The notes under the pieces: generated by a model
Database searches by the model: none
The model's input: only the letters and a program-made list of their open reading frames with translations
What the model was told of the DNA's origin: nothing
Shown here: one piece after another, positions 1 to 13,200 of the stretch
How the letters are laid out: every line of letters begins with the position of its first letter
How positions within the stretch are numbered: the stretch's first letter is position 1
Program-made: the position numbers and the translations under genes
Source: Sepiola atlantica
Lineage: Eukaryota; Mollusca; Cephalopoda; Sepiida; Sepiolidae
DNA: 64,000 bases
Reading direction: 5' to 3'
Assembly (NCBI GenBank): GCA_963556195.1
Contig: CAUVYP010001208.1
Location: forward strand, 2,170,001-2,234,000

Positions 1-2640
1 GTCGATACAAACTGAATACGCAAAACATCAACAACATTTAGCGCGTTTTAAAGTTGATATCGCTTTTGTTTATAACTTCCACATTTATTCGAATTGTGCA
101 ACGAAACTTTGCAGACAGTCGCGGAGACATATTTTCTACTTAAGTACCAAGTTTCAGAAGTGCAGCTTATGTACTGCCGGAGATATTTCTGTACAAACTG
201 AATACGCAAAACATCAACAAAATTTAGCGCGTTTTAAAGTTGATATCGCTTTTGTGTATAACTTCCACATTTATTCGAATTGTGCAACGAAACTTTGCAG
301 ACAGTCTCGAATAGGCTCTTTCTACTAAAGTACCAAGTTTCAGAAGTGCAGCTCTTGTACTGCCGGAGATATGTCGATACAAACTGAATACGCAAAACAT
401 CAACAAAATTTAGCGCGTTTTAAAGTTGATATCGCTTTTGTTTATAACTTCCACATTTATTCGAATTGTGCAACAAAACTTTGAAGAACGTCGGGGAGGC
501 ACATTTCCTACTGAAGTACCAAGTTTCAGAAGTGCAGATCTTGTACTGCCGGAGATATGTCGATACAAACTGAATACGCAAAACATCAACAAAATTTAGC
601 GCGTTTTAAAACTGATATCGCTTTTGTGTATAACTTCCACATTTATTCGAATTGTGCAACGAAACTTTGCAGACAGTCTCGAAAAGGCTTTTTCTACTGA
701 AGTACCAAGTTTCAGAAGTGCAGCTTTTGTACTGCCGGAGATATGTCGATACAAACTGAATACGCAAAACATCAACAAAATTTAGCGCGTTTTAAAGTTG
801 ATATCGCTTTTGTTTATAACTTCCACATTTATTCGAATTGTGCAACGAAACTTTGCAGACAGTCGCGGAGACACATTTTCTACTTAAGTACCAAGTTTCA
901 GAAGTGCAGCTTATGTACTGCCGGAGATATTTCGATACAAACTGAATACGCAAAACATCAACAAAATTTAGCGCGTTTTAAAGTTTATATCGCTTTTGTG
1001 TATAACTTCCACATTTATTCGAATTGCGCAACGAAACTTTGCAGACAGTCTCGAATAGGCTCTTTCTACTAAAGTACCAAGTTTCAGAAGTGCAGCTCTT
1101 GTACTGCCGGAGATATGTCGATACAAACTGAATACGCAAAACATCAACAAAATTTAGCGCGTTTTAAAGTTGATATCGCTTTTGTTTATAACTTCCACAT
1201 TTATTCGAATTGTGCAACGAAACTTTGCAGACAGTCGGGGAGACACATTTCCTACTGAAGTACAAAGTTTCAGAAGTGCAGATCTTGTACTGCCGGAGAT
1301 ATGTCGATACAAACTGAATACGCAAAACATCAACAAAATTTAGCGCGTTTTAAAGTTGATATCGCTTTTGTGTATAACTTCCACATTTATTCGAATTGTG
1401 CAACGAAACTTTGCAGACAGTCTCGAATAGGCTTTTTCTACTGAAGTACCAAGTTTCAGAAGTGCAGCTTTTGTACTGCCGGAGATATGTCGATACAAAC
1501 TGAATACGCAAAACATCAACAAAATTTAGCGCGTTTTAAAGTTGATATCGCTTTTGTTTATAACTTCCACATTTATTCGAATTGTGCAACGAAACTTTGC
1601 AGACAGTCGCGGAGACACATTTTCTACTTAAGTACCAAGTTTCAGAAGTGCAGCTTATGTACTGCCGGAGATATTTCGATACAAACTGAATACGCAAAAC
1701 ATCAACAAAATTTAGCGCGTTTTAAAGTTGATATCGGTTTTGTGTATAACTTGTACATTTATTCGAATTGTGCAACGAAACTTTGCAGACAGTCTCGAAT
1801 AGGCTCTTTCTACTAAAGTACCAAGTTTCAGAAGTGCAGCTCTTGTACTTCCGGAGATATGTGGATACAAACTGAATACGCAAAACATCAACAAAATTTA
1901 GCGCGTTTTAAAGTTGATATCGCTTTTGTTTATAACTTCCACATTTATTCGAATTGTGCAACGAAACTTTGCAGACAGTCGCGGAGACACATTTTCTACT
2001 GAAGTACCAAGTTTCAGAAGTGCAGCTCTTGTACTGCCTGAGATATGTCGATAAAAACTGAATACGCAAAACATCAACAAAATTTAGCGCGTTTTAAAGT
2101 TGATATCGCTTTTGTGTATAACTTCCACATTTATTCGAATTGTGCAACGAAACTTTGCAGACAGTCTCGAATAGGCTTTTTCTACTGAAGTACCAAGTTT
2201 CAGAAGTGCAGCTTTTGTACTGCCGGAGATATGTCGATACAAACTGAATACGCAAAACATCAACAACATTTAGCGCGTTTTAAAGTTGATATCGCTTTTG
2301 TTTATAACTTCCACATTTATTCGAATTGTGCAACGAAACTTTGCAGACAGTCGCGGAGACATATTTTCTACTTAAGTACCAAGTTTCAGAAGTGCAGCTT
2401 ATGTACTGCCGGAGATATTTCTGTACAAACTGAATACGCAAAACATCAACAAAATTTAGCGCGTTTTAAAGTTGATATCGCTTTTGTGTATCACTTCCAC
2501 ATTTATTCGAATTGTGCAACGAAACTTTGCAGACAGTCTGGAATGGGCCTTTTCTACTAAAGTACCAAGTTTCAGAAGTGCAGCTCTTGTACTGCCGGAG
2601 ATATGTCGATACAAACTGAATACGCAAAACATCAACAAAA
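1..2640 (+). repeat. Four-unit (744 bp) HOR run
   Basis: CTTAAG-bearing A units occur with the sites at 139, 883, 1627 and 2371, exactly 744 bp apart, and the three units between them follow the same order of subtypes. This is the cleanest short HOR in the window. A 12-unit (2232 bp) relation is layered on it: 1-590 resembles 2,233-2,822, sharing the rare start TCTGTAC and the GAAGAACGTCGG unit, with a handful of substitutions. The left copy is cut by the window start. Confidence 0.8.
139..144. other. CTTAAG (AflII) marker of a block 1 A subtype
   Basis: A G-to-T change turns CTGAAG into CTTAAG in one A subtype. Sites begin at 139, 883, 1627, 2371, 3302, 4046, 4976, 5907, 7953, 8883, 9815, 10931, 11861, 12791, 13723, 14467 and 14839. 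The unit that should carry it near 7025 has reverted to CTGAAG. The only other copy I found is at 30,646, in a class B unit. The change also removes the stop that normally interrupts one forward frame, which explains the recurrent 109-codon open frames of block 1. Confidence 0.85.
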
Positions 2641-2641
2641 T

Positions 2642-3014
2642 TTAGCGCGTTTTAAAGTTGATATCGCTTTTGTTTATAACTTCCACATTTATTCGAATTG
2701 TGCAACAAAACTTTGAAGAACGTCGGGGAGGCACATTTCCTACTGAAGTACCAAGTTTCAGAAGTGCAGATCTTGTACTGCCGGAGATATGTCGATACAA
2801 ACTGAATACGCAAAACATTCCACAAAATTTAGCGCGTTTTACAGTTGATATCGCTTTTGTTTATAACTTCCCCATTTATTCGAATTGTGCAACGAAACTT
2901 TGCAGACAGTCGCGGAGACACATGTTCTACTGAAGTACCAAGTTTCAGAAGTGCAGCTCTTGTACTGCCGGAGATATGTCGATACAAACTGAATACGCAA
3001 AACATCAACAAAAT
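2642..3014 (+). repeat. Divergent AA dimer (GAAGAACGTCGG / CATTCCACAAAA)
   Basis: Two class A units stand next to each other. The first carries CTTTGAAGAACGTCGGGGAGG instead of the usual CTTTGCAGACAG stretch. The second begins CATTCCACAAAATT, which adds one base, and has TTTACAGTTG and TTCCCCATTT. The same dimer recurs at about 5,247-5,620, 9,154-9,527 and 13,062-13,435. Only its first unit appears near 410-595. It is the best diagnostic marker of the large block 1 duplication. Confidence 0.8.
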
Positions 3015-3759
3015 TTAGCGCGTTTTAAAGTTGATATCGCTTTTGTGTATAACTTCCACATTTATTCGAATTGTGCAACGAAACTTTGCAGACAGTCTCG
3101 AAAAGGCTTTTTCTACTGAAGTACCAAGTTTCAGAAGTGCAGCTTTTGTACTGCCGGAGATATGTCGATACAAACTGAATACGCAAAACATCAACAAAAT
3201 TTAGCGCGTTTTAAAGTTGATATCGCTTTTGTTTATAACTTCCACATTTATTCGAATTGTGCAACGAAACTTTGCAGACAGTTGCGGAGACACATTTTCT
3301 ACTTAAGTACCAAGTTTCAGAAGTGCAGCTTATGTACTGCCGGAGATATTTCGATACAAACTGAATACGCAAAACATCAACAAAATTTAGCGCGTTTTAA
3401 AGTTTATATCGCTTTTGTGTATAACTTCCACATTTATTCGAATTGCGCAACGAAACTTTGCAGACAGTTACGAATAGGCTCTTTCTACTAAAGTACCAAG
3501 TTTCAGAAGTGCAGCTCTTGTACTGCCGGAGATATGTCGATACAAACTGAATACGCAAAACATCAACAAAATTTAGCGCGTTTTAAAGTTGATATCGCTT
3601 TTGTTTATTACTTCCACATTTATTCGAATTGTGCAACGAAACTTTGCAGACAGTCGGGGAGACACATTTCCTACTGAAGTACCAAGTTTGAGAATTGCAG
3701 CTCTTGTACTGCCGGAGATATGTCGATACAAACTGAATACGCAAAACATCAACAAAATT

Positions 3760-5600
3760 TAGCGCGTTTTAAAGTTGATATCGCTTTTGTGTATAACTTC
3801 CACATTTATTCGAATTGTGCAACGAAACTTTGCAGACAGTCTCGAATAGGCTTTTTCTACTGAAGTACCAAGTTCCAGAAGTGCAGCTTTTGTACTGCCG
3901 GAGATATGTCGATACAAACTGAATACGCAAAACATCAACAAAATTTAGCGCGTTTTAAAGTTGATATCGCTTTTGTTTATAACTTCCACATTTATTCGAA
4001 TTGTGCAACGAAACTTTGCAGACAGTCGCGGAGACACATTTTCCACTTAAGTACCAAGTTTCAGAAGTGCAGCTTATGTACTGCCGGAGATATTTCGATA
4101 CAAACTGAATACGCAAAACATCAACAAAATTTAGCGCGTTTTAAAGTTGATATCGGTTTTGTGTATAACTTGTACATTTATTCGAATTGTGCAACGAAAC
4201 TTTGCAGACAGTCTCGAATAGGCTCTTTCTACTAAAGTACCAAGTTTCAGAAGTGCAGCTCTTGTACTGCCGGAGATATGTCGATACAAACTGAATACGC
4301 AAAACATCAACAAAATTTAGCGCGTTTTAAAGTTGATATCGCTTTTGTTTATAACTTCCACATTTATTCGAATTGTGCAACGAAACTTTGCAGACAGTCT
4401 CGAATAGGCCCTTTCTACTGAAGTACCAAGTTTCAGAAGTGCAGCTCTTGTACTGCCGGAGATATGTGGATACAAACTGAATACGCAAAACATCAACAAA
4501 ATTTAGCGCGTTTTAAAGTTGATATCGCTTTTGTTTATAACTTCCACATTTATTCGAATTGTGCAACGAAACTTTGCAGACAGTCGCGGAGACACATTTT
4601 CTACTGAAGTACCAAGTTTCAGAAGTGCAGCTCTTGTACTGCCGGAGATATGTCGATAAAAACTGAATACGCAAAACATCAACAAAATTTAGCGCGTTTT
4701 AAAGTTGATATCGCTTTTGTGTATAACTTCCACATTTATTCGAATTGTGCAACGAAACTTTGCAGACAGTCTCGAATAGGCTTTTTCTACTGAAGTACTA
4801 AGTTTCAGAAGTGCAGCTCTTGTACTGCCGGAGATATGTCGATACAAACTGAATACGCAAAACATCAACAACATTTAGCGCGTTTTAAAGTTGATATCGC
4901 TTTTGTTTATAACTTCCACATTTATTCGAATTGTGCAACGAAACTTTGCAGACAGTCGCGGAGACATATTTTCTACTTAAGTACCAAGTTTCAGAAGTGC
5001 AGCTTATGTACTGCCGGAGATATTTCGATACAAACTGAATACGCAAAACATCAACAAAATTTAGCGCGTTTTAAAGTTGATATCGCTTTTGTGTATAACT
5101 TCCACATTTATTCGAATTGTGCAACGAAACTTTGCAGACAGTCTCGAATAGGCTCTTTCTACTAAAGTACCAAGTTTCAGAAGTGCAGCTTTTGTACTGC
5201 CGGAGATATGTCGATACAAACTGAATACGCAAAACATCAACAAAATTTAGCGCGTTTTAAAGTTGATATCGCTTTTGTTTATAACTTCCACATTTATTCG
5301 AATTGTGCAACAAAACTTTGAAGAACGTCGGGGAGGCACATTTCCTACTGAAGTACCAAGTTTCAGAAGTGCAGATCTTGTACTGCCGGAGATATGTCGA
5401 TACAAACTGAATACGCAAAACATTCCACAAAATTTAGCGCGTTTTACAGTTGATATCGCTTTTGTTTATAACTTCCCCATTTATTCGAATTGTGCAACGA
5501 AACTTTGCAGACAGTCGCGGAGACACATTTTCTACTGAAGTAGCAAGTTTCAGAAGTGCAGCTCTTGTACTGCCGGAGATATGTCGATACAAACTGAATA
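3760..5600 (+). repeat. Older partial copy of the 21-unit repeat
   Basis: This stretch follows the same order of subtypes as 7,667-9,507 at an offset of 3907 bp. That includes the BB pair at 4,131-4,500, the CAACAACATT unit and the GAAGAACGTCGG/CATTCCAC AA dimer. It carries more differences than the two later copies. Similarity fades near 3.6 kb on the left and 5.6 kb on the right, so it is a partial, older relative. Confidence 0.7.
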
Positions 5601-6306
5601 CGCAAAACATCAACAAAATTTAGCGCGTTTTAAAGTTGATATCGCTTTTGTGTATAACTTCCCCATTTATTCGAATTGTGCAACGAAACTTTGCAGACAG
5701 TCTCGAATAGGCTTTTTCTACTGAAGTACCAAGTTTCAGAAGTGCAGCTTTTGTTCTGCCGGAGATATGTCGATACAAACTGAATACGCAAAACATCAAC
5801 AAAATTTAGCGCGTTTTAAAGTTGATATCGCTTTTGTTTATAACTTCCACATTTATTCGAATTGTGCAACGAAACTTTGCAGACAGTCGCGGAGACACAT
5901 CTTCTACTTAAGTACCAAGTTTCAGAAGTGCACCTTATGTACTGCCGGAGATATTTCGATACAAACTGAATACGCAAAACATCAACAAAATTTAGCGCGT
6001 TTTAAAGTTTATATCGCTTTTGTGTATAACTTGTACATTTATTCGAATTGCGCAACGAAACTTTGCAGACAGTCTCGAATAGGCTCTTTCTACTAAAGTA
6101 CCAAGTTTCAGAAGTGCAGCTCTTGTACTGCCGGAGATATGTCGATACAAACTGAATACGCAAAACATCAACAAAATTTAGCGCGTTTTAAAGTTGATAT
6201 CGCTTTTGTTTATAACTTCCCCATTTATTCGAATTGTGCAACGAAACTTTGCAGACAGTCGCGGAGACACATTTTCTACTGAAGTAGCAAGTTTCAGAAG
6301 TGCAGC

Positions 6307-9300
6307 TCTTGTACTGCCGGAGATATGTCGATACAAACTGAATACGCAAAACATCAACAAAATTTAGCGCGTTTTAAAGTTGATATCGCTTTTGTGTATA
6401 ACTTCCCCATTTATTCGAATTGTGCAACGAAACTTTGCAGACAGTCTCGAATAGGCTTTTTCTACTGAAGTACCAAGTTTCAGAAGTGCAGCTTTTGTTC
6501 TGCCGGAGATATGTCGATACAAACTGAATACGCAAAACATCAACAAAATTTAGCGCGTTTTAAAGTTGATATCGCTTTTGTTTATAACTTCCACATTTAT
6601 TCGAATTGTGCAACGAAACTTTGCAGACAGTCGGGGTGATACATTTCCTACTGAAGTACCAAGTTTCAGAAGTGCAGATCTTGTACTGCCGGAGATATGT
6701 CGATACAAACTGAATACGCAAAACATCAACAAAATTTAGCGCGTTTTAAAGTTGATATCGCTTTTGTGTATAACTTCCACATTTATTCGAATTGTGCAAC
6801 GAAACTTGGCAGACAGTCTCGAATAGGCTTTTTCTACTGAAGTACCAAGTTTCAGAAGTGCAGCTTTTGTACTGCCGGAGATATGTCGATACAAACTGAA
6901 TACGCAAAACATCAACAAAATTTAGCGCGTTTTAAAGTTGATATCGCTTTTGTTTATAACTTCCACATTTATTCGAATTGTGCAACGAAACTTTGCAGAC
7001 AGTCGCGGAGACACATTTTCTACTGAAGTACCAAGTTTCAGAAGTGCAGCTTATGTACTGCCGGAGATATTTCGATACAAACTGAATACGCAAAACATCA
7101 ACAAAATTTAGCGCGTTTTAAAGTTGATATCGGTTTTGTGTATAACTTGTACATTTATTCGAATTGTGCAACGAAACTTTGCAGACAGTCTCGAATAGGC
7201 TCTTTCTACTAAAGTACCAAGTTTCAGAAGTGCAGCTCTTGTACTGCCGGAGATATGTCGATACAAACTGAATACGCAAAACATCAACAAAATTTAGCGC
7301 GTTTTAAAGTTGATATCGCTTTTGTTTATAACTTCCACATTTATTCGAATTGTGCAACGAAACTTTGCAGACAGTCTTGAATAGGCCCTTTCTACTGAAG
7401 TACCAAGTTTCAGAAGTGCAGCTCTTGTACTGCCGGAGATATGTGGATACAAACTGAATACGCAAAACATCAACAAAATTTAGCGCGTTTTAAAGTTGAT
7501 ATCGCTTTTGTTTATAACTTCCACATTTATTCGAATTGTGCAACGAAACTTTGCAGACAGTCGCGGAGACACATTTTCTACTGAAGTATTAAGTTTCAGA
7601 AGTGCAGCTCTTGTACTGCCGGAGATATGTCGATAAAAACTGAATACGCAAAACATCAACAAAATTTAGCGCGTTTTAAAGTTGATATCGCTTTTGTGTA
7701 TAACTTCCACATTTATTCGAATTGTGCAACGAAACTTTGCAGACAGTCTCGAATAGGCTTTTTCTACTGAAGTACCAAGTTTCAGAAGTGCAGCTTTTGT
7801 ACTGCCGGAGATATGTCGATACAAACTGAATACGCAAAACATCAACAAAATTTAGCGCGTTTTAAAGTTGATATCGCTTTTGTTTATAACTTCCACATTT
7901 ATTCGAATTGTGCAACGAAACTTTGCAGACAGTCGCGGAGACACATTTTCTACTTAAGTACAAAGTTTCAGAAGTGCAGCTTATGTACTGCCGGAGATAT
8001 TTCGATACAAACTGAATACGCAAAACATCAACAAAATTTAGCGCGTTTTAAAGTTGATATCGGTTTTGTGTATAACTTGTACATTTATTCGAATTGTGCA
8101 ACGAAACTTTGCAGACAGTCTCGAATAGGCTCTGTCTACTAAAGTACCAAGTTTCAGAAGTGCAGCTCTTGTACTGCCGGAGATATGTCGATACAAACTG
8201 AGTACGCAAAACATCAACAAAATTTAGCGCGTTTTAAAGTTGATATCGCTTTTGTTTATAACTTCCACATTTATTCGAATTGTGCAACGAAACTTTGCAG
8301 ACAGTCTCGAATAGGCCCTATCTACTGAAGTACCAAGTTTCAGAAGTGCAGCTCTTGTACTGCCGGAGATATGTGGATACAAACTGAATACGCAAAACAT
8401 CAACAAAATTTAGCGCGTTTTAAAGTTGATATCGCTTTTGTTTATAACTTCCACATTTATTCGAATTGTGCAACGAAACTTTGCAGACAGTCGCGGAGAC
8501 ACATTTTCTACTGAAGTACCAAGTTTCAGAAGTGCAGCTCTTGTACTGCCGGAGATATGTCGATAAAAACTGAATACGCAAAACATCAACAAAATTTAGC
8601 GCGTTTTAAAGTTGATATCGCTTTTGTGTATAACTTCCACATTTATTCGAATTGTGCAACGAAACTTTGCAGACAGTCTCGAATAGGCTTTTTCTACTGA
8701 AGTACCAAGTTTCAGAAGTGCAGCTCTTGTACTGCCGGAGATATGTCGATACAAACTGAATACGCAAAACATCAACAACATTTAGCGCGTTTTAAAGTTG
8801 ATATCGCTTTTGTTTATAACTTCCACATTTATTCGAATTGTGCAACGAAACTTTGCAGACAGTCGCGGAGACATATTTTCTACTTAAGTACCAAGTTTCA
8901 GAAGTGCAGCTTATGTACTGCCGGAGATATTTCGATACAAACTGAATACGCAAAACATCAACAAAATTTAGCGCGTTTTAAAGTTGATATCGCTTTTGTG
9001 TATAACTTCCACATTTATTCGAATTGTGCAACGAAACTTTGCAGACAGTCTCGAATAGGCTCTTTCTACTAAAGTACCAAGTTTCAGAAGTGCAGCTCTT
9101 GTACTGCCGGAGATATGTCGATACAAACTGAATACGCAAAACATCAACAAAATTTAGCGCGTTTTAAAGTTGATATCGCTTTTGTTTATAACTTCCACAT
9201 TTATTCGAATTGTGCAACAAAACTTTGAAGAACGTCGGGGAGGCACATTTCCTACTGAAGTACCAAGTTTCAGAATTGCAGATCTTGTACTGCCGGAGAT

Positions 9301-10214
9301 ATGTCGATACAAACTGAATACGCAAAACATTCCACAAAATTTAGCGCGTTTTACAGTTGATATCGCTTTTGTTTATAACTTCCCCATTTATTCGAATTGT
9401 GCAACGAAACTTTGCAGACAGTCGCGGAGACACATTTTCTACTGAAGTACCAAGTTTCAGAAGTGCAGCTCTTGTACTGCCGGAGATATGTCGATACAAA
9501 CTGAATACGCAAAACATCAACAAAATTAAGCGCGTTTTAAAGTTGATATCGCTTTTGTGTATAACTTCCACATTTTTTCTGAATTGTGCAACGACACTTT
9601 GCAGACAGTCTCGAATAGGCTTTTTCTACTGAAGTACCAAGTTTCAGAAGTGCAGCTTTTGTACTGCCGGAGATATGTCGATACAAACTGAATACGCAAA
9701 ACATCAACAAAATTTAGCGCGTTTTAAAGTTGATATCGCTTTTGTTTATAACTTCCACATTTATTCGAATTGTGCAACGAAACTTTGCAGACAGTCGCGG
9801 AGACACATTTTCTACTTAAGTACCAAGTTTCAGAAGTGCAGCTTATGTACTGCCGGAGATATTTCGATACAAACTGAATACGCAAAACATCAACAAAATT
9901 TAGCGCGTTTTAAAGTTTATATCGCTTTTGTGTATAACTTCCACATTTATTCGAATTGCGCAACGAAACTTTGCAGACAGTCTCGAATAGGCTCTTTCTA
10001 CTAAAGTACCAAGTTTCAGAAGTGCAGCTCTTGTACTGCCGGAGATATGTCGATACAAACTGAATACGCAAAACATCAACAAAATTTAGCGCGTTTTAAA
10101 GTTGATATCGCTTTTGTTTATAACTTCCACATTTATTCGAATTGTGCAACGAAACTTTGCAGACAGTCGGGGAGACACATTTCCTACTGAAGTACCAAGT
10201 TTCAGAAGTGCAGA
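6307..10214 (+). repeat. 21-unit (3908 bp) tandem duplication, copy 1
   Basis: This copy aligns with 10,215-14,122 at a constant offset of 3908 bp (21 x 186 + 2). Similarity in fact runs from 6,307 to 10,311 against 10,215 to 14,219. Shared rare markers include TTTTGTTCTGCC near 6,490, GGGGTGA near 6,633, AACTTGGCAG near 6,803, the AA dimer near 9,154-9,527 and the one-base insertion CATTTTTTCTGAATTG near 9,572. Reading both copies I found only two substitutions, at 6640/10548 (T/C) and 7025/10933 (G/T). This points to a very recent duplication. Confidence 0.88.
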
Positions 10215-13200
10215 TCTTGTACTGCCGGAGATATGTCGATACAAACTGAATACGCAAAACATCAACAAAATTTAGCGCGTTTTAAAGTTGATATCGCTTT
10301 TGTGTATAACTTCCCCATTTATTCGAATTGTGCAACGAAACTTTGCAGACAGTCTCGAATAGGCTTTTTCTACTGAAGTACCAAGTTTCAGAAGTGCAGC
10401 TTTTGTTCTGCCGGAGATATGTCGATACAAACTGAATACGCAAAACATCAACAAAATTTAGCGCGTTTTAAAGTTGATATCGCTTTTGTTTATAACTTCC
10501 ACATTTATTCGAATTGTGCAACGAAACTTTGCAGACAGTCGGGGTGACACATTTCCTACTGAAGTACCAAGTTTCAGAAGTGCAGATCTTGTACTGCCGG
10601 AGATATGTCGATACAAACTGAATACGCAAAACATCAACAAAATTTAGCGCGTTTTAAAGTTGATATCGCTTTTGTGTATAACTTCCACATTTATTCGAAT
10701 TGTGCAACGAAACTTGGCAGACAGTCTCGAATAGGCTTTTTCTACTGAAGTACCAAGTTTCAGAAGTGCAGCTTTTGTACTGCCGGAGATATGTCGATAC
10801 AAACTGAATACGCAAAACATCAACAAAATTTAGCGCGTTTTAAAGTTGATATCGCTTTTGTTTATAACTTCCACATTTATTCGAATTGTGCAACGAAACT
10901 TTGCAGACAGTCGCGGAGACACATTTTCTACTTAAGTACCAAGTTTCAGAAGTGCAGCTTATGTACTGCCGGAGATATTTCGATACAAACTGAATACGCA
11001 AAACATCAACAAAATTTAGCGCGTTTTAAAGTTGATATCGGTTTTGTGTATAACTTGTACATTTATTCGAATTGTGCAACGAAACTTTGCAGACAGTCTC
11101 GAATAGGCTCTTTCTACTAAAGTACCAAGTTTCAGAAGTGCAGCTCTTGTACTGCCGGAGATATGTCGATACAAACTGAATACGCAAAACATCAACAAAA
11201 TTTAGCGCGTTTTAAAGTTGATATCGCTTTTGTTTATAACTTCCACATTTATTCGAATTGTGCAACGAAACTTTGCAGACAGTCTTGAATAGGCCCTTTC
11301 TACTGAAGTACCAAGTTTCAGAAGTGCAGCTCTTGTACTGCCGGAGATATGTGGATACAAACTGAATACGCAAAACATCAACAAAATTTAGCGCGTTTTA
11401 AAGTTGATATCGCTTTTGTTTATAACTTCCACATTTATTCGAATTGTGCAACGAAACTTTGCAGACAGTCGCGGAGACACATTTTCTACTGAAGTATTAA
11501 GTTTCAGAAGTGCAGCTCTTGTACTGCCGGAGATATGTCGATAAAAACTGAATACGCAAAACATCAACAAAATTTAGCGCGTTTTAAAGTTGATATCGCT
11601 TTTGTGTATAACTTCCACATTTATTCGAATTGTGCAACGAAACTTTGCAGACAGTCTCGAATAGGCTTTTTCTACTGAAGTACCAAGTTTCAGAAGTGCA
11701 GCTTTTGTACTGCCGGAGATATGTCGATACAAACTGAATACGCAAAACATCAACAAAATTTAGCGCGTTTTAAAGTTGATATCGCTTTTGTTTATAACTT
11801 CCACATTTATTCGAATTGTGCAACGAAACTTTGCAGACAGTCGCGGAGACACATTTTCTACTTAAGTACAAAGTTTCAGAAGTGCAGCTTATGTACTGCC
11901 GGAGATATTTCGATACAAACTGAATACGCAAAACATCAACAAAATTTAGCGCGTTTTAAAGTTGATATCGGTTTTGTGTATAACTTGTACATTTATTCGA
12001 ATTGTGCAACGAAACTTTGCAGACAGTCTCGAATAGGCTCTGTCTACTAAAGTACCAAGTTTCAGAAGTGCAGCTCTTGTACTGCCGGAGATATGTCGAT
12101 ACAAACTGAGTACGCAAAACATCAACAAAATTTAGCGCGTTTTAAAGTTGATATCGCTTTTGTTTATAACTTCCACATTTATTCGAATTGTGCAACGAAA
12201 CTTTGCAGACAGTCTCGAATAGGCCCTATCTACTGAAGTACCAAGTTTCAGAAGTGCAGCTCTTGTACTGCCGGAGATATGTGGATACAAACTGAATACG
12301 CAAAACATCAACAAAATTTAGCGCGTTTTAAAGTTGATATCGCTTTTGTTTATAACTTCCACATTTATTCGAATTGTGCAACGAAACTTTGCAGACAGTC
12401 GCGGAGACACATTTTCTACTGAAGTACCAAGTTTCAGAAGTGCAGCTCTTGTACTGCCGGAGATATGTCGATAAAAACTGAATACGCAAAACATCAACAA
12501 AATTTAGCGCGTTTTAAAGTTGATATCGCTTTTGTGTATAACTTCCACATTTATTCGAATTGTGCAACGAAACTTTGCAGACAGTCTCGAATAGGCTTTT
12601 TCTACTGAAGTACCAAGTTTCAGAAGTGCAGCTCTTGTACTGCCGGAGATATGTCGATACAAACTGAATACGCAAAACATCAACAACATTTAGCGCGTTT
12701 TAAAGTTGATATCGCTTTTGTTTATAACTTCCACATTTATTCGAATTGTGCAACGAAACTTTGCAGACAGTCGCGGAGACATATTTTCTACTTAAGTACC
12801 AAGTTTCAGAAGTGCAGCTTATGTACTGCCGGAGATATTTCGATACAAACTGAATACGCAAAACATCAACAAAATTTAGCGCGTTTTAAAGTTGATATCG
12901 CTTTTGTGTATAACTTCCACATTTATTCGAATTGTGCAACGAAACTTTGCAGACAGTCTCGAATAGGCTCTTTCTACTAAAGTACCAAGTTTCAGAAGTG
13001 CAGCTCTTGTACTGCCGGAGATATGTCGATACAAACTGAATACGCAAAACATCAACAAAATTTAGCGCGTTTTAAAGTTGATATCGCTTTTGTTTATAAC
13101 TTCCACATTTATTCGAATTGTGCAACAAAACTTTGAAGAACGTCGGGGAGGCACATTTCCTACTGAAGTACCAAGTTTCAGAATTGCAGATCTTGTACTG

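Noticed and set aside
69..78. TTTATAAC as a TATA-box promoter in each unit
   Set aside because: It is a low-complexity A/T stretch in every unit, with no linked start signals. Satellite transcription is possible but cannot be claimed from this.
88..106. TTCG...CGAA as a CENP-B box
   Set aside because: TTCGAATTGTGCAACGAA lacks the required A and CGGG at the right spacing, and only its outer four bases are inverted repeats.
224..406. Hundreds of about 60-codon reverse-strand open frames, one per unit
   Set aside because: They are the same stretch of the 186 bp unit read again and again. The unit is 62 codons long, so any frame recurs. Variants change residues freely, class differences hit the middle of the frame, and there is no recognisable domain.
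743..1072. Forward 109-codon open frames recurring through block 1
   Set aside because: They exist only because CTGAAG became CTTAAG in one A subtype, which removes one stop and lets the frame cross two units. Both halves translate to near-identical sequence, as expected for satellite.
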